From Xylanimonas protaetiae (GTDB lineage Bacteria > Actinomycetota > Actinomycetes > Actinomycetales > Cellulomonadaceae): a stretch of 64,000 nt of DNA. This document shows, one piece after another, positions 47,485 to 56,168 of this stretch (positions within the stretch are counted from its first letter, which is position 1; every line of letters starts with the position of its first letter). Where the stretch lies: positions 1,488,001 to 1,552,000 of the forward strand of contig NZ_CP035493.1 in NCBI RefSeq assembly GCF_004135385.1. The letters are read 5' to 3'. The notes under the pieces are model-generated. The model was not told the origin of the DNA, did no database searches, and was given only the letters and a program-made list of their open reading frames with translations. The position numbers and the translations under genes were made by a program.

Positions 47485-47769
47485 GTGCTCACTGTGACCG
47501 ACAACGCGCGAGCGGCAGTCGAGGACCTGGCGCAGCAGGCCGGCGTCCCCAGCGAAGGTGGTCTGCGGATCGCCCAGTCCGCCGGGGTCCCCGGCAACTT
47601 CGAGCTGGCCCTGGTGCCCGCTCCGCAGCCCGACGACCAGGTGGTCGACGAGTCGGGCGCCACGCACGTCTTCGTGGAGAAGGAGGCCGCGGACGCCCTG
47701 GACGCCCTCACTCTCGACACCGACCCCGCCGCTCAGGGCCCGGGGTTCGTCCTCACGCCGCAGGCCTGA
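47485..47769 (+). CDS. HesB/IscA-like protein lacking the metal-binding cysteines
   Basis: A 94-residue protein beginning MLTVTDNARAAVEDLAQQAG, with GGLRIAQSAG and FVEKEAADALDALTLD as in the A-type iron-sulfur carrier fold. The three conserved cysteines of IscA/ErpA are all missing; the protein has no cysteine at all. Such forms occur in actinobacteria and cannot carry a cluster the usual way. GTG 47485 follows GAGGAGCT; the longer reading frame upstream has no family similarity. Confidence 0.72.
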   Translation: MLTVTDNARAAVEDLAQQAGVPSEGGLRIAQSAGVPGNFELALVPAPQPDDQVVDESGATHVFVEKEAADALDALTLDTDPAAQGPGFVLTPQA

Positions 47770-47782
47770 GGGCCCGCACTCC

Positions 47783-47815
47783 GACGGCCGCCGCCCCTGC
47801 CGGGCGGCGGCCGTC
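47783..47815. terminator. Bidirectional terminator hairpin
   Basis: A perfect 14-bp GC-rich stem (47783-47796 with 47802-47815) with a 5-base loop, between the HesB-like gene and the opposing regulator gene. Confidence 0.75.
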
Positions 47816-47835
47816 GTCGTCGGGGGCGACCGCGC

Positions 47836-48357
47836 TCAGGCGGGTCCGTCGCCCGCGCGGTCCTCGGGCTCCTGGCCGCGCGCGGCGGCCCGCCGCCGGT
47901 CCGGCGCGCGCCTCGTCCTCGACGTCGCCGCGCCCGAGGTCGCGACGTCGACGACGTCGCTCGCCGGCGACGCCTGGCTGGCGGTCCCCTCGCTGCTGCA
48001 CGCCCGGAGGTCGTCGTCGATCAGCACCCGGAGCAGCTCGACGACGATCTTGCGGTGCCGGGGCGACAGGTGGTCGACGTCGGGCGGGAGCTCCTTGGCG
48101 AACGGAGGCCCGGGCACGGGCTGGCCCGCGGCCGCGAAGGCCTCGTCGTCCGTGACGTGGGACAACCAGGCGATCGCGCGGATGGTCTCCGACGTCGGGC
48201 GTGACTTGTAGGTCCCCGCGGCGATCGCGTTGAGCGTGGTGTCGACGATCTTGAAGCCGTGCTCCTGTGCGCGCCTGGCGAGCTGGCGCATCGACGTCCC
48301 GGCATCTGCCTGTGCGGCCCGCGCGAGGTCCTGCAATGTCCGAACTCTCGGTTTCAT
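47836..48357 (-). CDS. Helix-turn-helix regulator, phage-repressor-like
   Basis: A 173-residue protein. The XRE-like domain occupies about residues 1-75: LARAAQADAGTSMRQLARRAQEHGFKIVDTTLNAIAAGTYKSRPTSETIRAIAWL. It resembles the immunity-repressor type helix-turn-helix of actinobacteriophages and prophages. The C-terminal third is low complexity (Ser/Ala, then Arg/Asp-rich). The ATG at 48357 is set by GGAGGA five bases upstream; another in-frame ATG at 48375 has no ribosome site. Divergent from the second regulator, with a shared control region. Confidence 0.7.
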   Translation of the reverse strand: MKPRVRTLQDLARAAQADAGTSMRQLARRAQEHGFKIVDTTLNAIAAGTYKSRPTSETIRAIAWLSHVTDDEAFAAAGQPVPGPPFAKELPPDVDHLSPRHRKIVVELLRVLIDDDLRACSSEGTASQASPASDVVDVATSGAATSRTRRAPDRRRAAARGQEPEDRAGDGPA

Positions 48358-48401
48358 GGCATTCCTCCCGGGCAACGGTCGAATCGCGCCACATCACCCT
48401 T

Positions 48402-48474
48402 TGACAACCTGCTCACACATCATCGCAGGTAGAGGGCCATCTTTGGAGGCATATTCCTGACAACCTGATGACAA
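48402..48474. promoter_or_regulatory. Repeated TGACAACCTG motifs between the divergent regulators
   Basis: TGACAACCTG occurs at 48402-48411 and 48458-48467, and a further TGACAA at 48469-48474, in an AT-richer stretch between the two start codons. Spaced repeats between two divergent helix-turn-helix genes look like operators of a lysis-lysogeny-type switch. TTGACA at 48401 could be a -35 box, but no good -10 box was found. Confidence 0.4.
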
Positions 48475-48555
48475 GTGGTCCGCACCGCACTTGTGAACCC
48501 TGCATGCTCGGTCAGGACGCGTCCGGTCCCGGGCGCGAGAAACCTGGAGGGCGAC

Positions 48556-48858
48556 ATGTGGGTGAAGGACGCCGCGTTGATCCGGCGAGCGCGTGAGCAG
48601 CGCCGCTACTCGCAGCGGGACCTGGCCTTCCTCGTCCGCCGCACCCAGGCGGCGATCCACGCGGTGGAGGCCGGCAAGCTCCGCAGCATCAGCGACGACT
48701 TCGCGCTCGCGATCGCGACACGTCTCGACGTGCCGTGGGAGGTGCTCTTCAGCACCGATGCCAAGGACGGTCCCGACGGCGTCGGGATGACGGACGAGCT
48801 CCGTGCCGGCGTGTTCCCCGCAGAGGCCGAGGACGACCCGGAGGTCGCGTCGCGGTGA
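48556..48858 (+). CDS. XRE-family helix-turn-helix regulator, phage-like
   Basis: A 100-residue protein: MWVKDAALIRRAREQRRYSQRDLAFLVRRTQAAIHAVEAG is an XRE domain (about 5-62), followed by a short acidic tail. ATG 48556 follows GGAGGG; the earlier in-frame GTG would add 27 residues with no similarity. It resembles Cro/immunity repressors of actinobacterial phages, yet no integrase or structural phage genes lie nearby. It is 81 bases before the surface protein gene and may control it. Confidence 0.72.
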   Translation: MWVKDAALIRRAREQRRYSQRDLAFLVRRTQAAIHAVEAGKLRSISDDFALAIATRLDVPWEVLFSTDAKDGPDGVGMTDELRAGVFPAEAEDDPEVASR

Positions 48859-48939
48859 GCGACGTCACCCTCCGGCCCGCGGGCTCTGGCGCTGCCAGAT
48901 CGATGCAGGCGGCCCACGGGTCGCGGAAGGAAGCAGACC

Positions 48940-51900
48940 ATGACTGACCACAGGAGGCGTCGCCCACAACGCCGGCCGACAGGCTGGCGCGTGATCAGCG
49001 GCGTGACCGCACTCGCCCTCACCCTTGTCTCGGGAGGGCTTTTCGTGACGTCGGCGGCCGCCGACGACGCGGACCCGACCGCTGTCGCGGTCGAGTCCGC
49101 CGAGGTGACCGCGCCGGTGGAGCCGGCCCCTGACGACGAGGTTCGTGACGACGAAGCAGCAACGATGCCTGACGGCACGTCGGACGGCTCGTCGCCCGCC
49201 GACGACGGGGACGGGGACGGCGATGAGGACGGCAGGAGCGTCGACATGCAGGCCGGCACGTCAGCCCGCGCGCACGCTCCCCCGGCGGCGCAGGACGGCT
49301 TCGTCGAGATCGAGACGGCCCTTACCCACGCCCCGCCGGCCTACGCGCCTGCGGCTGCCGAGGCCCTGCCTGTTGCAGACCCGGTCTACGCACACATCCG
49401 CGTCGACGCCGGAGCCGACCGGACCGGGCTGAGCGCCTGGTCCACGGGTCGGCTTCCGCTCGACGAGGTCACTGGGCTGGCCGGCGTCGTGCTCCGACTT
49501 CACCGGGCGACCGGCGCGAGCGCCGCCGGCACCGTCGACGCGCCAGTCGACTACGACTGGGCACGCGCCGTCACCGACGCCAACGGCGTTGCGACGTTCC
49601 GCGTCCCTATCGTCACCGGCCTCAGCTGCACCCAGGCGGTCGGCTCGACGCTGGCAGGCTCGCAGAACTCAATCCCGGCGAACTCGACGGACCGCGCCTG
49701 CTTCGACGAGTCGGGTGCCTTCGCGAACGCGCGCTTCTGGGTCATCCAGGAGGGTTTCGAGGCTACCGACGGCGCCACCGTGGACGCCACCAACGACTGG
49801 TTCATGAACCAGACACTGCGGACTGGCGCTACCGGTCCGTCGCCGTCCGACGCTTTCCAGTACCGCTTTCTGACGGCAGCGATCTCGTCGAACCAGACCG
49901 CCGCGAACCCTCAAGCCTCGGGCGTCGACTTCATGCACCAGGAGTCCACGTCGACCGACAACCTCCGGCTGCGCTCCGGCGGCGTCTGGCAGAACTCGCG
50001 CCAGAACCCGTCGTTGCCGGCACAGTGCGGACTCAACGTCGCGCTGGTCATGGACCTGTCGTCGTCGATGACGGTGGCCGGAAGCCCGAACCAGGTTCCG
50101 CTCATGCTCGACGCGGCAGACGGCCTCGTGCAGTCGCTCGTCGGGACGCCGACGCGGATCTCGGCGTACAACTTCGGCTGGAACTCGCCGATCAGCGGAA
50201 GCCATGCGAACGTCTCGGGTGACGCGAACGGGCCCGCACGATCGATCGCCTCTCAGGTTGACGCTACCAAGTTCAAGGCCGCCTATCGCAGCTGGGCGAC
50301 GCGGTCGGGGACGCACGCGACGAACTGGGACCAGGCGTTGTGGACCGTCCATCAGCAGAACGCCAAGCGTGCGGCCGCCGACACGTACGACCTCGTCGTC
50401 TTCATGACCGACGGCAACCCGACGGCGTACGGACTGCTCGGAACCTCGACCTCGACGACGAACGGCCGCGGGAGCCAGAACGCTCGGATCGACGTGGAGG
50501 CCGCGGTCTTTGCCGCCAACGCGCTCAAGGCCAGCGGCACCCGGATCCTCGCCGCCGGTGTCGGAACCGCGGTGACCGACGCCGCGTCCGTGCACAACCT
50601 CACGGCGATCTCGGGCCAGACCCAGTTCGCGGCCGGCACATCGCTCGGCGATGCCGATGTGTTCCGGTCCAACGACTGGTCGGCGCTCAGAGCAGCCCTT
50701 CGAGACTTCGCCGTGGAGTCGTGCACACCGTCGCTGTCGATCAACAAGATCGAGGTTCCGGCCGACTTCGACGCGTCGACGATCTCCTTCGACGCCGACG
50801 GCCGCCCGCTCGTCAACGGCGGGCAGCCGGGCGCTGGATGGTCGTTCTCCGCTGTCCCGGCGGACGACGCGCCGTTCAAGGTCGCAGGCAGCGGCCCGTT
50901 CGTCACCAACGCCTCCGGGTCCGTCAACATCCCGCTGGATGTCAGTCCGCAGGCGAACCAGACCGATCCGGGCAGGATCTCGATCAGCGAGGAGCTCAAG
51001 CCTGGCTGGGAGATCGTTCCGCAGGACGGCCACAACGCATCGTGCATCTACACGACGGTCGGCGCGGGCGGCTTCACCCGGATCGGCGTGATGGACACCG
51101 GCTTCGGCACGGCGAACCCGGGTGCTGACCTCAGCATGATCGGGGAGTCCATGGTGACCTGCTGGGTGGTCAACCGCGCCCCGGCGCCGCTGACGGCGAG
51201 CGCTACCGCGGTCGGCCAGTACGACACGGGTTGGTCGTGGGAACTCGACAAGAGCTCGATGGACGACGGCAAGACCGTCACGCTGGTCCCGGGTACGGCG
51301 CTTCCGGTCACGTACACCCTTGACGTCGCCGCGACGCCCACGAACGCGAACTTTACGGCGTCCGGCGAGGTGGTCGTCAGCAACCCCAACGGCGACGCGA
51401 TGCCTCTCGACGGCGTCCAGGTTCTCGTCAACGGGGTTGCCGTGGAGCTGAGCGGGCCGACGCAGGTCGGAGCGGAGACGTCGGTGGCGCTGCGTTGGGA
51501 ACGGACCTTCGGATCCACCGATCCGCGGCCGCTGAACGTCCTTGTGACGATCGACGGCGTCGACCAGCCGGGCACCGTCGGGACGTTCACTGGGTTGGAG
51601 CGCAACCGTACGGCCGTGCTGGCCGACGCCTTCGCGGACGCGGTTCTCGAGCGGTTCCCCCTTCTGGCCGACCACTTCGACGACATCACCCTCGACGTCG
51701 ACGGCTGGCGCGACCAGGAGGGCGCGGTCACGGCGGCGGGCACGCCGACGTGGCAGTTCGTCTATGAGCGCAAGCTTGGCCCGCTGAACGCGGGCGAGAC
51801 GTTCGAGTTCACGAACGTCGCAATCCTCACGCCCGAGGACGGCGACCCGATCGTCGACGAGACCACGACGACGCTCGTGACCCGCGAGGACCTCGCGGTC

Positions 51901-54552
51901 ACCGCGGACGTCACGGTCGAGGCCCAGCGCACGTTCGACTGGAGCATCGAGAAGCTCGTCCGCCTCGCCGGTTCCAACGGCGTGTGGGGCCCGTCCGCGG
52001 GTCCGGTCGTGGCGGGCGCCGACGGCACGCGTGAGTTCGAGTACCGGCTCGTCGTGACGCCAGGACCGATCAGCGACTCGAGCTTCGTGGCGACCTTCGA
52101 CGGCATCGAGGTGACGAACCCGAACCCGGTCGACGTGAAGCTCACGAGCATCACCCCGACGGTGACGATCGATGACGCCGTGTCGCAGACGTTCCAAGTG
52201 AACGAGCCCGGCCCGTGGGTCGTCCCGGCGGCGACCAAGTCCGGTGACGGGGTCACGACTGCCGGGGTCGCGACCTTCGCCGTCGAGTCCGTCGTCGTCG
52301 ACGCAGACACCGTGGACGCCTTGCGCGCCGGTGACTTCCGCTTCGACGTGGAGATCGCGTGGGACGGCGGGGAGCTCGGCTCGCCGGCGTCGTCCGCGAC
52401 CGCGACGGCACCGGACGACGTCGAGGTGACCTGGGAATGGTCGTTCACCAACCACGTCGTGCACGTCTTCGATGACATGACGAACCCGGACGAGCCCGTG
52501 TACTTGGGCACGGTCCATTGGATGGATGGTGTGACCAGCGTGGCAGCGGGTGTCGCGGTGGCCGAGCCTGGGTGGACCGGGTCGGGTGCTGAGCGGCATG
52601 CGGTGTTCACGTACACGCTGGATGCCGGGGTCGGGGAGCATCTGAACGTCACCTGGCTGCAGACGCCGGTGGACGGTGAGGATGCGCCGGAGTCTGAGGG
52701 TCCGCCAGCCGCGGAGGACGGTACGCCCGACACGGACAACCCGTGGGTGGACGACGCCCTCGTGGTCGTCGAGGCGGGCCTGGTTGCGGCGATCCCGGTG
52801 ATCGACGGCACCAACCACGTCGACTACGACTGGGCGATCACCAAGACCGTCACGTCGGACGACGACGTTGAGACGGTTGCCGGAGAGGACGTCGAGTTCG
52901 CCTACCTGCTCACGGTCACGTCCGAGCGCCAGGTGGAGAACCTCTACGTCTCGGGTGAGGTCACCCTGACCAACCCGTCCAGCGGCGCGATCGACGTCGA
53001 CAGCGTGGTTGTCATGGTCGGAGGCGTGGAGGCGACGCTTGACGGCGTCGTCACCGCGGTGCCCGCCAGAGGCCCGGACGGTGTCGGCTCGGCCCGCATC
53101 GGGTTCACGGCGACGCTCCCCGGCACCCTCGTCGACAGCGACCTGCCGCTGCCGGTCGTCGCTACCGTCGTCTCGCTCCCGGACGGCCAGCCGGCCACCG
53201 AGACCGCCGAGACCGAGCTGGGCGCCGACGACGTCGAGCGCACCGTGACCAACCAGACCGCCGAGGTCCGTGACTCCTTCCCGGAGTTCGCGGAGCAGTT
53301 CGGCGACGAGAAGGGTGAGGTATGGCTCGACGCCGCCGAGGCGGACCGCTGGGAGTTCGCGTACACGGCCAACCGCGGCGCCACCGTTCCCGACGGCGGT
53401 GCGGAGGCGTTCCCGAACGTCGCGACGGTGGTCCCGGACCTGGGCACGCCCCCGACCGACGAGTGGGAGGACGACCAGCCCGAGGGCGACCTTGAGGACA
53501 CGGCAGTCGTGATCGTGCGGACACCCGTGGTCTACGACCTCGCCCTGCGCTCCTGGGTCTCCGAGCTGTACCGACCGGGCGTGGGTGTCATCAGCACCCG
53601 CTTCGAGGTTGCGGAGAGGCCGGGTGCTCCGGCGGCCCCGGTCCCGTTCGTCACCTACGACAACCCGGATGCGGACGTCCAGGTCGGCGACATCATCATC
53701 AGCACCGTGCGGGTGTTCAACCAGGGCAACCGCACCGCGCGGGTCGACCGGATGGTCAAGTACATGTACCCGGGCCTCGAGCTCACCAGCTCTGCCGCGG
53801 TGCCAGGGCACGACGACACCTTGGCCGAGTGGGAGATCGGCGACTCCGGTGACGCGTACCTGTCCTTCGACGAGGGCATCGTGCTCGCACCGGGCCAGTA
53901 CCAGACGATGCACGCGTTCCAGCGTGTGACGTCCGAGCTGCAGGACGACGACACGCTGGAGGACCAGTTCGACGACGCCGGACGTCCGTTCCGTGAGGTG
54001 CGGACGTTCACCGAGATCGCGGCCTTCAGCGGCTGGGTCCACGAGGAGCCCGTCGTGACGGAGCAGGTCGTCGCACCGGTGGCGTTCGCCTTCTCGGACG
54101 GCGTCGGGATGACGTCGCGCGCCGAGGCGACCCCGCTCGCCGAGGTCCACGACGGCGTCCTGGGCTCCTGGGTGGAGTCGACGCCGGGTGGCCTCGTCGA
54201 GGACGTCGACTCGGTCCCGGGCACGGCCGACCACCGGGTCCCGTTCGACGCGGTGAGCGTGCGGTGGGTCGACATGGAGATCAACCAGTCCGTGGGCGAG
54301 CAGGACGAGGACGACCACGACGGCACGACGATCCGGGTCATGAGCGCGGTGTACGTGCCGGGCGAGACCCCGGACCCGACGCCGCCGGCTCCGGCCACCC
54401 CGGCGCCCACCCTCCCGGGTGTCAGCGCCGAGACGGGCGGCACCGCCCTCGGCGGCAACGGCTGGGTGCTCGCCGCGCTCGGCGGGCTCGGGCTGACGGC
54501 CCTGGTGAGCCTGATGGTCCTGCGTCGTCGTGAGGTCGCCTCGCGCGACTGA
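48940..54552 (+). CDS. Giant VWA-domain surface protein with repeated beta domains and a C-terminal anchor
   Basis: An 1870-residue cell-surface protein. Signal peptide 1-41 (long basic head, cut after TSAAA); acidic Ser/Thr/Ala-rich stalk 42-110; N-terminal domain; VWA domain from about 363 to 590 with a complete MIDAS (DLSSS at 372-376, TDG at about 490); a SpaA/prealbumin-like domain (about 600-750). At least three repeats of about 200 residues follow, each starting W/DWxxxK (WSWELDKS, FDWSIEKLV, YDWAITKTV) and containing an FEYxLxVT...VTNPN block. Near the end is a Pro-rich spacer, an ETGG-containing sorting-like motif, a membrane helix and an RRRE tail. The sortase gene follows directly. 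It resembles a VWA adhesin/pilus-tip protein. GGAAGGAAGC precedes the ATG. Confidence 0.8.
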   Translation: MTDHRRRRPQRRPTGWRVISGVTALALTLVSGGLFVTSAAADDADPTAVAVESAEVTAPVEPAPDDEVRDDEAATMPDGTSDGSSPADDGDGDGDEDGRSVDMQAGTSARAHAPPAAQDGFVEIETALTHAPPAYAPAAAEALPVADPVYAHIRVDAGADRTGLSAWSTGRLPLDEVTGLAGVVLRLHRATGASAAGTVDAPVDYDWARAVTDANGVATFRVPIVTGLSCTQAVGSTLAGSQNSIPANSTDRACFDESGAFANARFWVIQEGFEATDGATVDATNDWFMNQTLRTGATGPSPSDAFQYRFLTAAISSNQTAANPQASGVDFMHQESTSTDNLRLRSGGVWQNSRQNPSLPAQCGLNVALVMDLSSSMTVAGSPNQVPLMLDAADGLVQSLVGTPTRISAYNFGWNSPISGSHANVSGDANGPARSIASQVDATKFKAAYRSWATRSGTHATNWDQALWTVHQQNAKRAAADTYDLVVFMTDGNPTAYGLLGTSTSTTNGRGSQNARIDVEAAVFAANALKASGTRILAAGVGTAVTDAASVHNLTAISGQTQFAAGTSLGDADVFRSNDWSALRAALRDFAVESCTPSLSINKIEVPADFDASTISFDADGRPLVNGGQPGAGWSFSAVPADDAPFKVAGSGPFVTNASGSVNIPLDVSPQANQTDPGRISISEELKPGWEIVPQDGHNASCIYTTVGAGGFTRIGVMDTGFGTANPGADLSMIGESMVTCWVVNRAPAPLTASATAVGQYDTGWSWELDKSSMDDGKTVTLVPGTALPVTYTLDVAATPTNANFTASGEVVVSNPNGDAMPLDGVQVLVNGVAVELSGPTQVGAETSVALRWERTFGSTDPRPLNVLVTIDGVDQPGTVGTFTGLERNRTAVLADAFADAVLERFPLLADHFDDITLDVDGWRDQEGAVTAAGTPTWQFVYERKLGPLNAGETFEFTNVAILTPEDGDPIVDETTTTLVTREDLAVTADVTVEAQRTFDWSIEKLVRLAGSNGVWGPSAGPVVAGADGTREFEYRLVVTPGPISDSSFVATFDGIEVTNPNPVDVKLTSITPTVTIDDAVSQTFQVNEPGPWVVPAATKSGDGVTTAGVATFAVESVVVDADTVDALRAGDFRFDVEIAWDGGELGSPASSATATAPDDVEVTWEWSFTNHVVHVFDDMTNPDEPVYLGTVHWMDGVTSVAAGVAVAEPGWTGSGAERHAVFTYTLDAGVGEHLNVTWLQTPVDGEDAPESEGPPAAEDGTPDTDNPWVDDALVVVEAGLVAAIPVIDGTNHVDYDWAITKTVTSDDDVETVAGEDVEFAYLLTVTSERQVENLYVSGEVTLTNPSSGAIDVDSVVVMVGGVEATLDGVVTAVPARGPDGVGSARIGFTATLPGTLVDSDLPLPVVATVVSLPDGQPATETAETELGADDVERTVTNQTAEVRDSFPEFAEQFGDEKGEVWLDAAEADRWEFAYTANRGATVPDGGAEAFPNVATVVPDLGTPPTDEWEDDQPEGDLEDTAVVIVRTPVVYDLALRSWVSELYRPGVGVISTRFEVAERPGAPAAPVPFVTYDNPDADVQVGDIIISTVRVFNQGNRTARVDRMVKYMYPGLELTSSAAVPGHDDTLAEWEIGDSGDAYLSFDEGIVLAPGQYQTMHAFQRVTSELQDDDTLEDQFDDAGRPFREVRTFTEIAAFSGWVHEEPVVTEQVVAPVAFAFSDGVGMTSRAEATPLAEVHDGVLGSWVESTPGGLVEDVDSVPGTADHRVPFDAVSVRWVDMEINQSVGEQDEDDHDGTTIRVMSAVYVPGETPDPTPPAPATPAPTLPGVSAETGGTALGGNGWVLAALGGLGLTALVSLMVLRRREVASRD

Positions 54553-54559
54553 CGCACCT

Positions 54560-54617
54560 GGCCCCGTCGGGGAGGTGCTCGCGGCTCGTCCGTGAGCACC
54601 TCCCCGCCGGGGCCTTT
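54560..54617 (+). terminator. Strong intrinsic terminator after the surface protein gene
   Basis: A 21-bp stem with one mismatch (54560-54580 with 54594-54614), a 13-base loop and TTT behind it, eight bases after the stop. It separates the surface gene from the sortase gene. Confidence 0.8.
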
Positions 54618-54670
54618 CCCGCGGCGGCCCCGTGCGCGTCGCCCGTACCGACCGATCCTGGAGGTGGCCA

Positions 54671-55294
54671 GTGCGTCGCGTCCTTCGCCTCGTCCTCGTG
54701 GCGGTGCTCGCGCTCTCGCTGGCCGGCGCGGGCCTCACTCTCTGGGAGCAGCACCTGCGGCCCGACGCCGCCACGACCCTGCGCGACCTCGACGGCCGGC
54801 GCGTCGAGCTCGACCTGCCCCCGGACCTTGAGGCGGCGGCCGTGGAGCCCACGGGTGGCCGCTTCGTCGCCCCGGACCACGGCCTGGACGTCCCACTGGT
54901 GTGGATGAGCGTGGACGGCTCGGTGCTCAACCCGCCCACGCTCACCGACGCGTTCGTCGTCCGCGACCCCGCCCCGGCGGCCGACGGTGCCGGCGGCCGG
55001 CCTCGGATCGTCGCCATGCACGCCGTCCGCGGCGGACGCGCCCCGGGCAACGCGTTCGCCGCAAGCTCCGGGGAGGTCCTCGCCGCGCCCGGCGATCGCC
55101 TGTACGTCGACGGCGACCTGTACGTCGTCGACACGGTCGAGGTCGTTCCCAAGGAGGCCGCGGAACGGGACGCGTCGATCTGGGGGGTGCGCGACGACGG
55201 CGACGTACGTCTCGTCGTCCTCACGTGCCTCCAGCGGCCCGGCGGACCGACGCGGGCGCCGGACAACCTCGTGCTGCACGCGTCACGGGCATAG
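54671..55294 (+). CDS. Sortase family transpeptidase
   Basis: A 207-residue membrane-anchored enzyme. An N-terminal helix (LVLVAVLALSLAGAGLTLW) is followed by the sortase beta-barrel with His117 (IVAMHAV), Cys186 (VVLTCLQR) and an Arg in the closing block TRAPDNLVLHA. It cuts sorting signals and links surface proteins to the wall or to each other. GTG 54671 follows GGAGG; an in-frame GTG at 54632 is less likely. Its position directly behind the surface protein suggests a dedicated pair; the subclass (E- or F-like) is not certain. Confidence 0.85.
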   Translation: MRRVLRLVLVAVLALSLAGAGLTLWEQHLRPDAATTLRDLDGRRVELDLPPDLEAAAVEPTGGRFVAPDHGLDVPLVWMSVDGSVLNPPTLTDAFVVRDPAPAADGAGGRPRIVAMHAVRGGRAPGNAFAASSGEVLAAPGDRLYVDGDLYVVDTVEVVPKEAAERDASIWGVRDDGDVRLVVLTCLQRPGGPTRAPDNLVLHASRA

Positions 55295-55314
55295 GCCCCG
55301 CACCCGCCGACCGG

Positions 55315-56049
55315 TCACGGGACGACGATCCACCACGCGCCCAGCACGAGCGCGCCCAGCGTCACCAGCAGGAACACGCCCACCCAGAACAGCCCGGGCA
55401 GCCCCGTGAGCCGCGCGAGCTGGTCGGCGTCGGACTGCCGGGCCTTGCGCCGGAACCGCTGCGTCTGGAGCTCGAGCACGGGCCGCACCGACCCGACGAG
55501 CAGGAACCACGTCACCGCGTAGGCGACCGCCGACTGCACCGGCTCGCTCAGGAACCACGAGACGAGCACGAGCGCGACGCCCGCCACGAGCACCGACCAC
55601 AGCCCGAACAGGTTGCGGATCTTGAGCAGCAGGAGCGCCAGCAGGGCCACGAGCAGCCACAGCAGCCCGACGGCGTAGCCCTCGCGCAGCAGCCGCGCGG
55701 CGCCCAGCCCGACGAGCCCCGGGCCCACGTACCCCGCGAACGTCGTCGCGACCATGCCGAACCCGCGCGGCCGCCCCGCCGAGATCGTCAGCCCGGACGT
55801 GTCCGAGTGCAGCCGGATCGCGTCCAGCCGCCGCCCCGTGAGGGTGGCCACGAGGGCGTGCGCGCCCTCGTGCGCGATGGTGATCACGTGCCGGGCCACG
55901 CGCCACACGGGCGTCACGACGACGACGGCGAGCGCCGCGAGGGCCATCGCCAGCACCACGGCCTGGGCGGGCGCGGGCACGGGCGTGGTGGCGGCCTGCC
56001 AGATGCGCGTGAAGACGTCGCCGACGCTGTCGAAGCTCACGGCGCACAT
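55315..56049 (-). CDS. M50-like membrane metallopeptidase
   Basis: A 244-residue, six-helix protein beginning MCAVSFDSVGDVFTRI. The zinc motif HEGAH lies in VARHVITIAHEGAHALVATLTG, followed by GRRLDAIRLHSDTSGLTI, as in the M50B (SpoIVFB/S2P-like) family. The second half shows the helix LLWLLVALLALLLLKIRNLFGLW instead of a clear NPDG motif, so proteolysis is probable but not assured. Such proteins are common, uncharacterised actinobacterial genes. It converges on the sortase gene 20 bases away. Confidence 0.75.
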   Translation of the reverse strand: MCAVSFDSVGDVFTRIWQAATTPVPAPAQAVVLAMALAALAVVVVTPVWRVARHVITIAHEGAHALVATLTGRRLDAIRLHSDTSGLTISAGRPRGFGMVATTFAGYVGPGLVGLGAARLLREGYAVGLLWLLVALLALLLLKIRNLFGLWSVLVAGVALVLVSWFLSEPVQSAVAYAVTWFLLVGSVRPVLELQTQRFRRKARQSDADQLARLTGLPGLFWVGVFLLVTLGALVLGAWWIVVP

Positions 56050-56168
56050 GCAACCACGGTCCCGTGAGAAAATGGCAGCCTTGCGCGCCGTGACCACGCG
56101 GCGCCGACGTCGTGGTGACCGGTGTCCGCTCCCGGGTCTCGCGCGGCGAGAACGCCCCGAAAGGCACC

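Noticed and set aside
49669-55266. An 1865-codon open frame on the minus strand across the surface protein gene
   Set aside because: It mirrors the plus-strand gene in a frame where GC-rich codons rarely give stops. Its composition (Arg/Gly/Val-rich) has no domain, while the plus strand has a signal peptide, VWA domain and anchor.
47836-55294. Prophage or integrative element around the phage-like regulators
   Set aside because: No integrase, excisionase, terminase, capsid or att-like direct repeats were found; neighbours are ordinary chromosomal genes.
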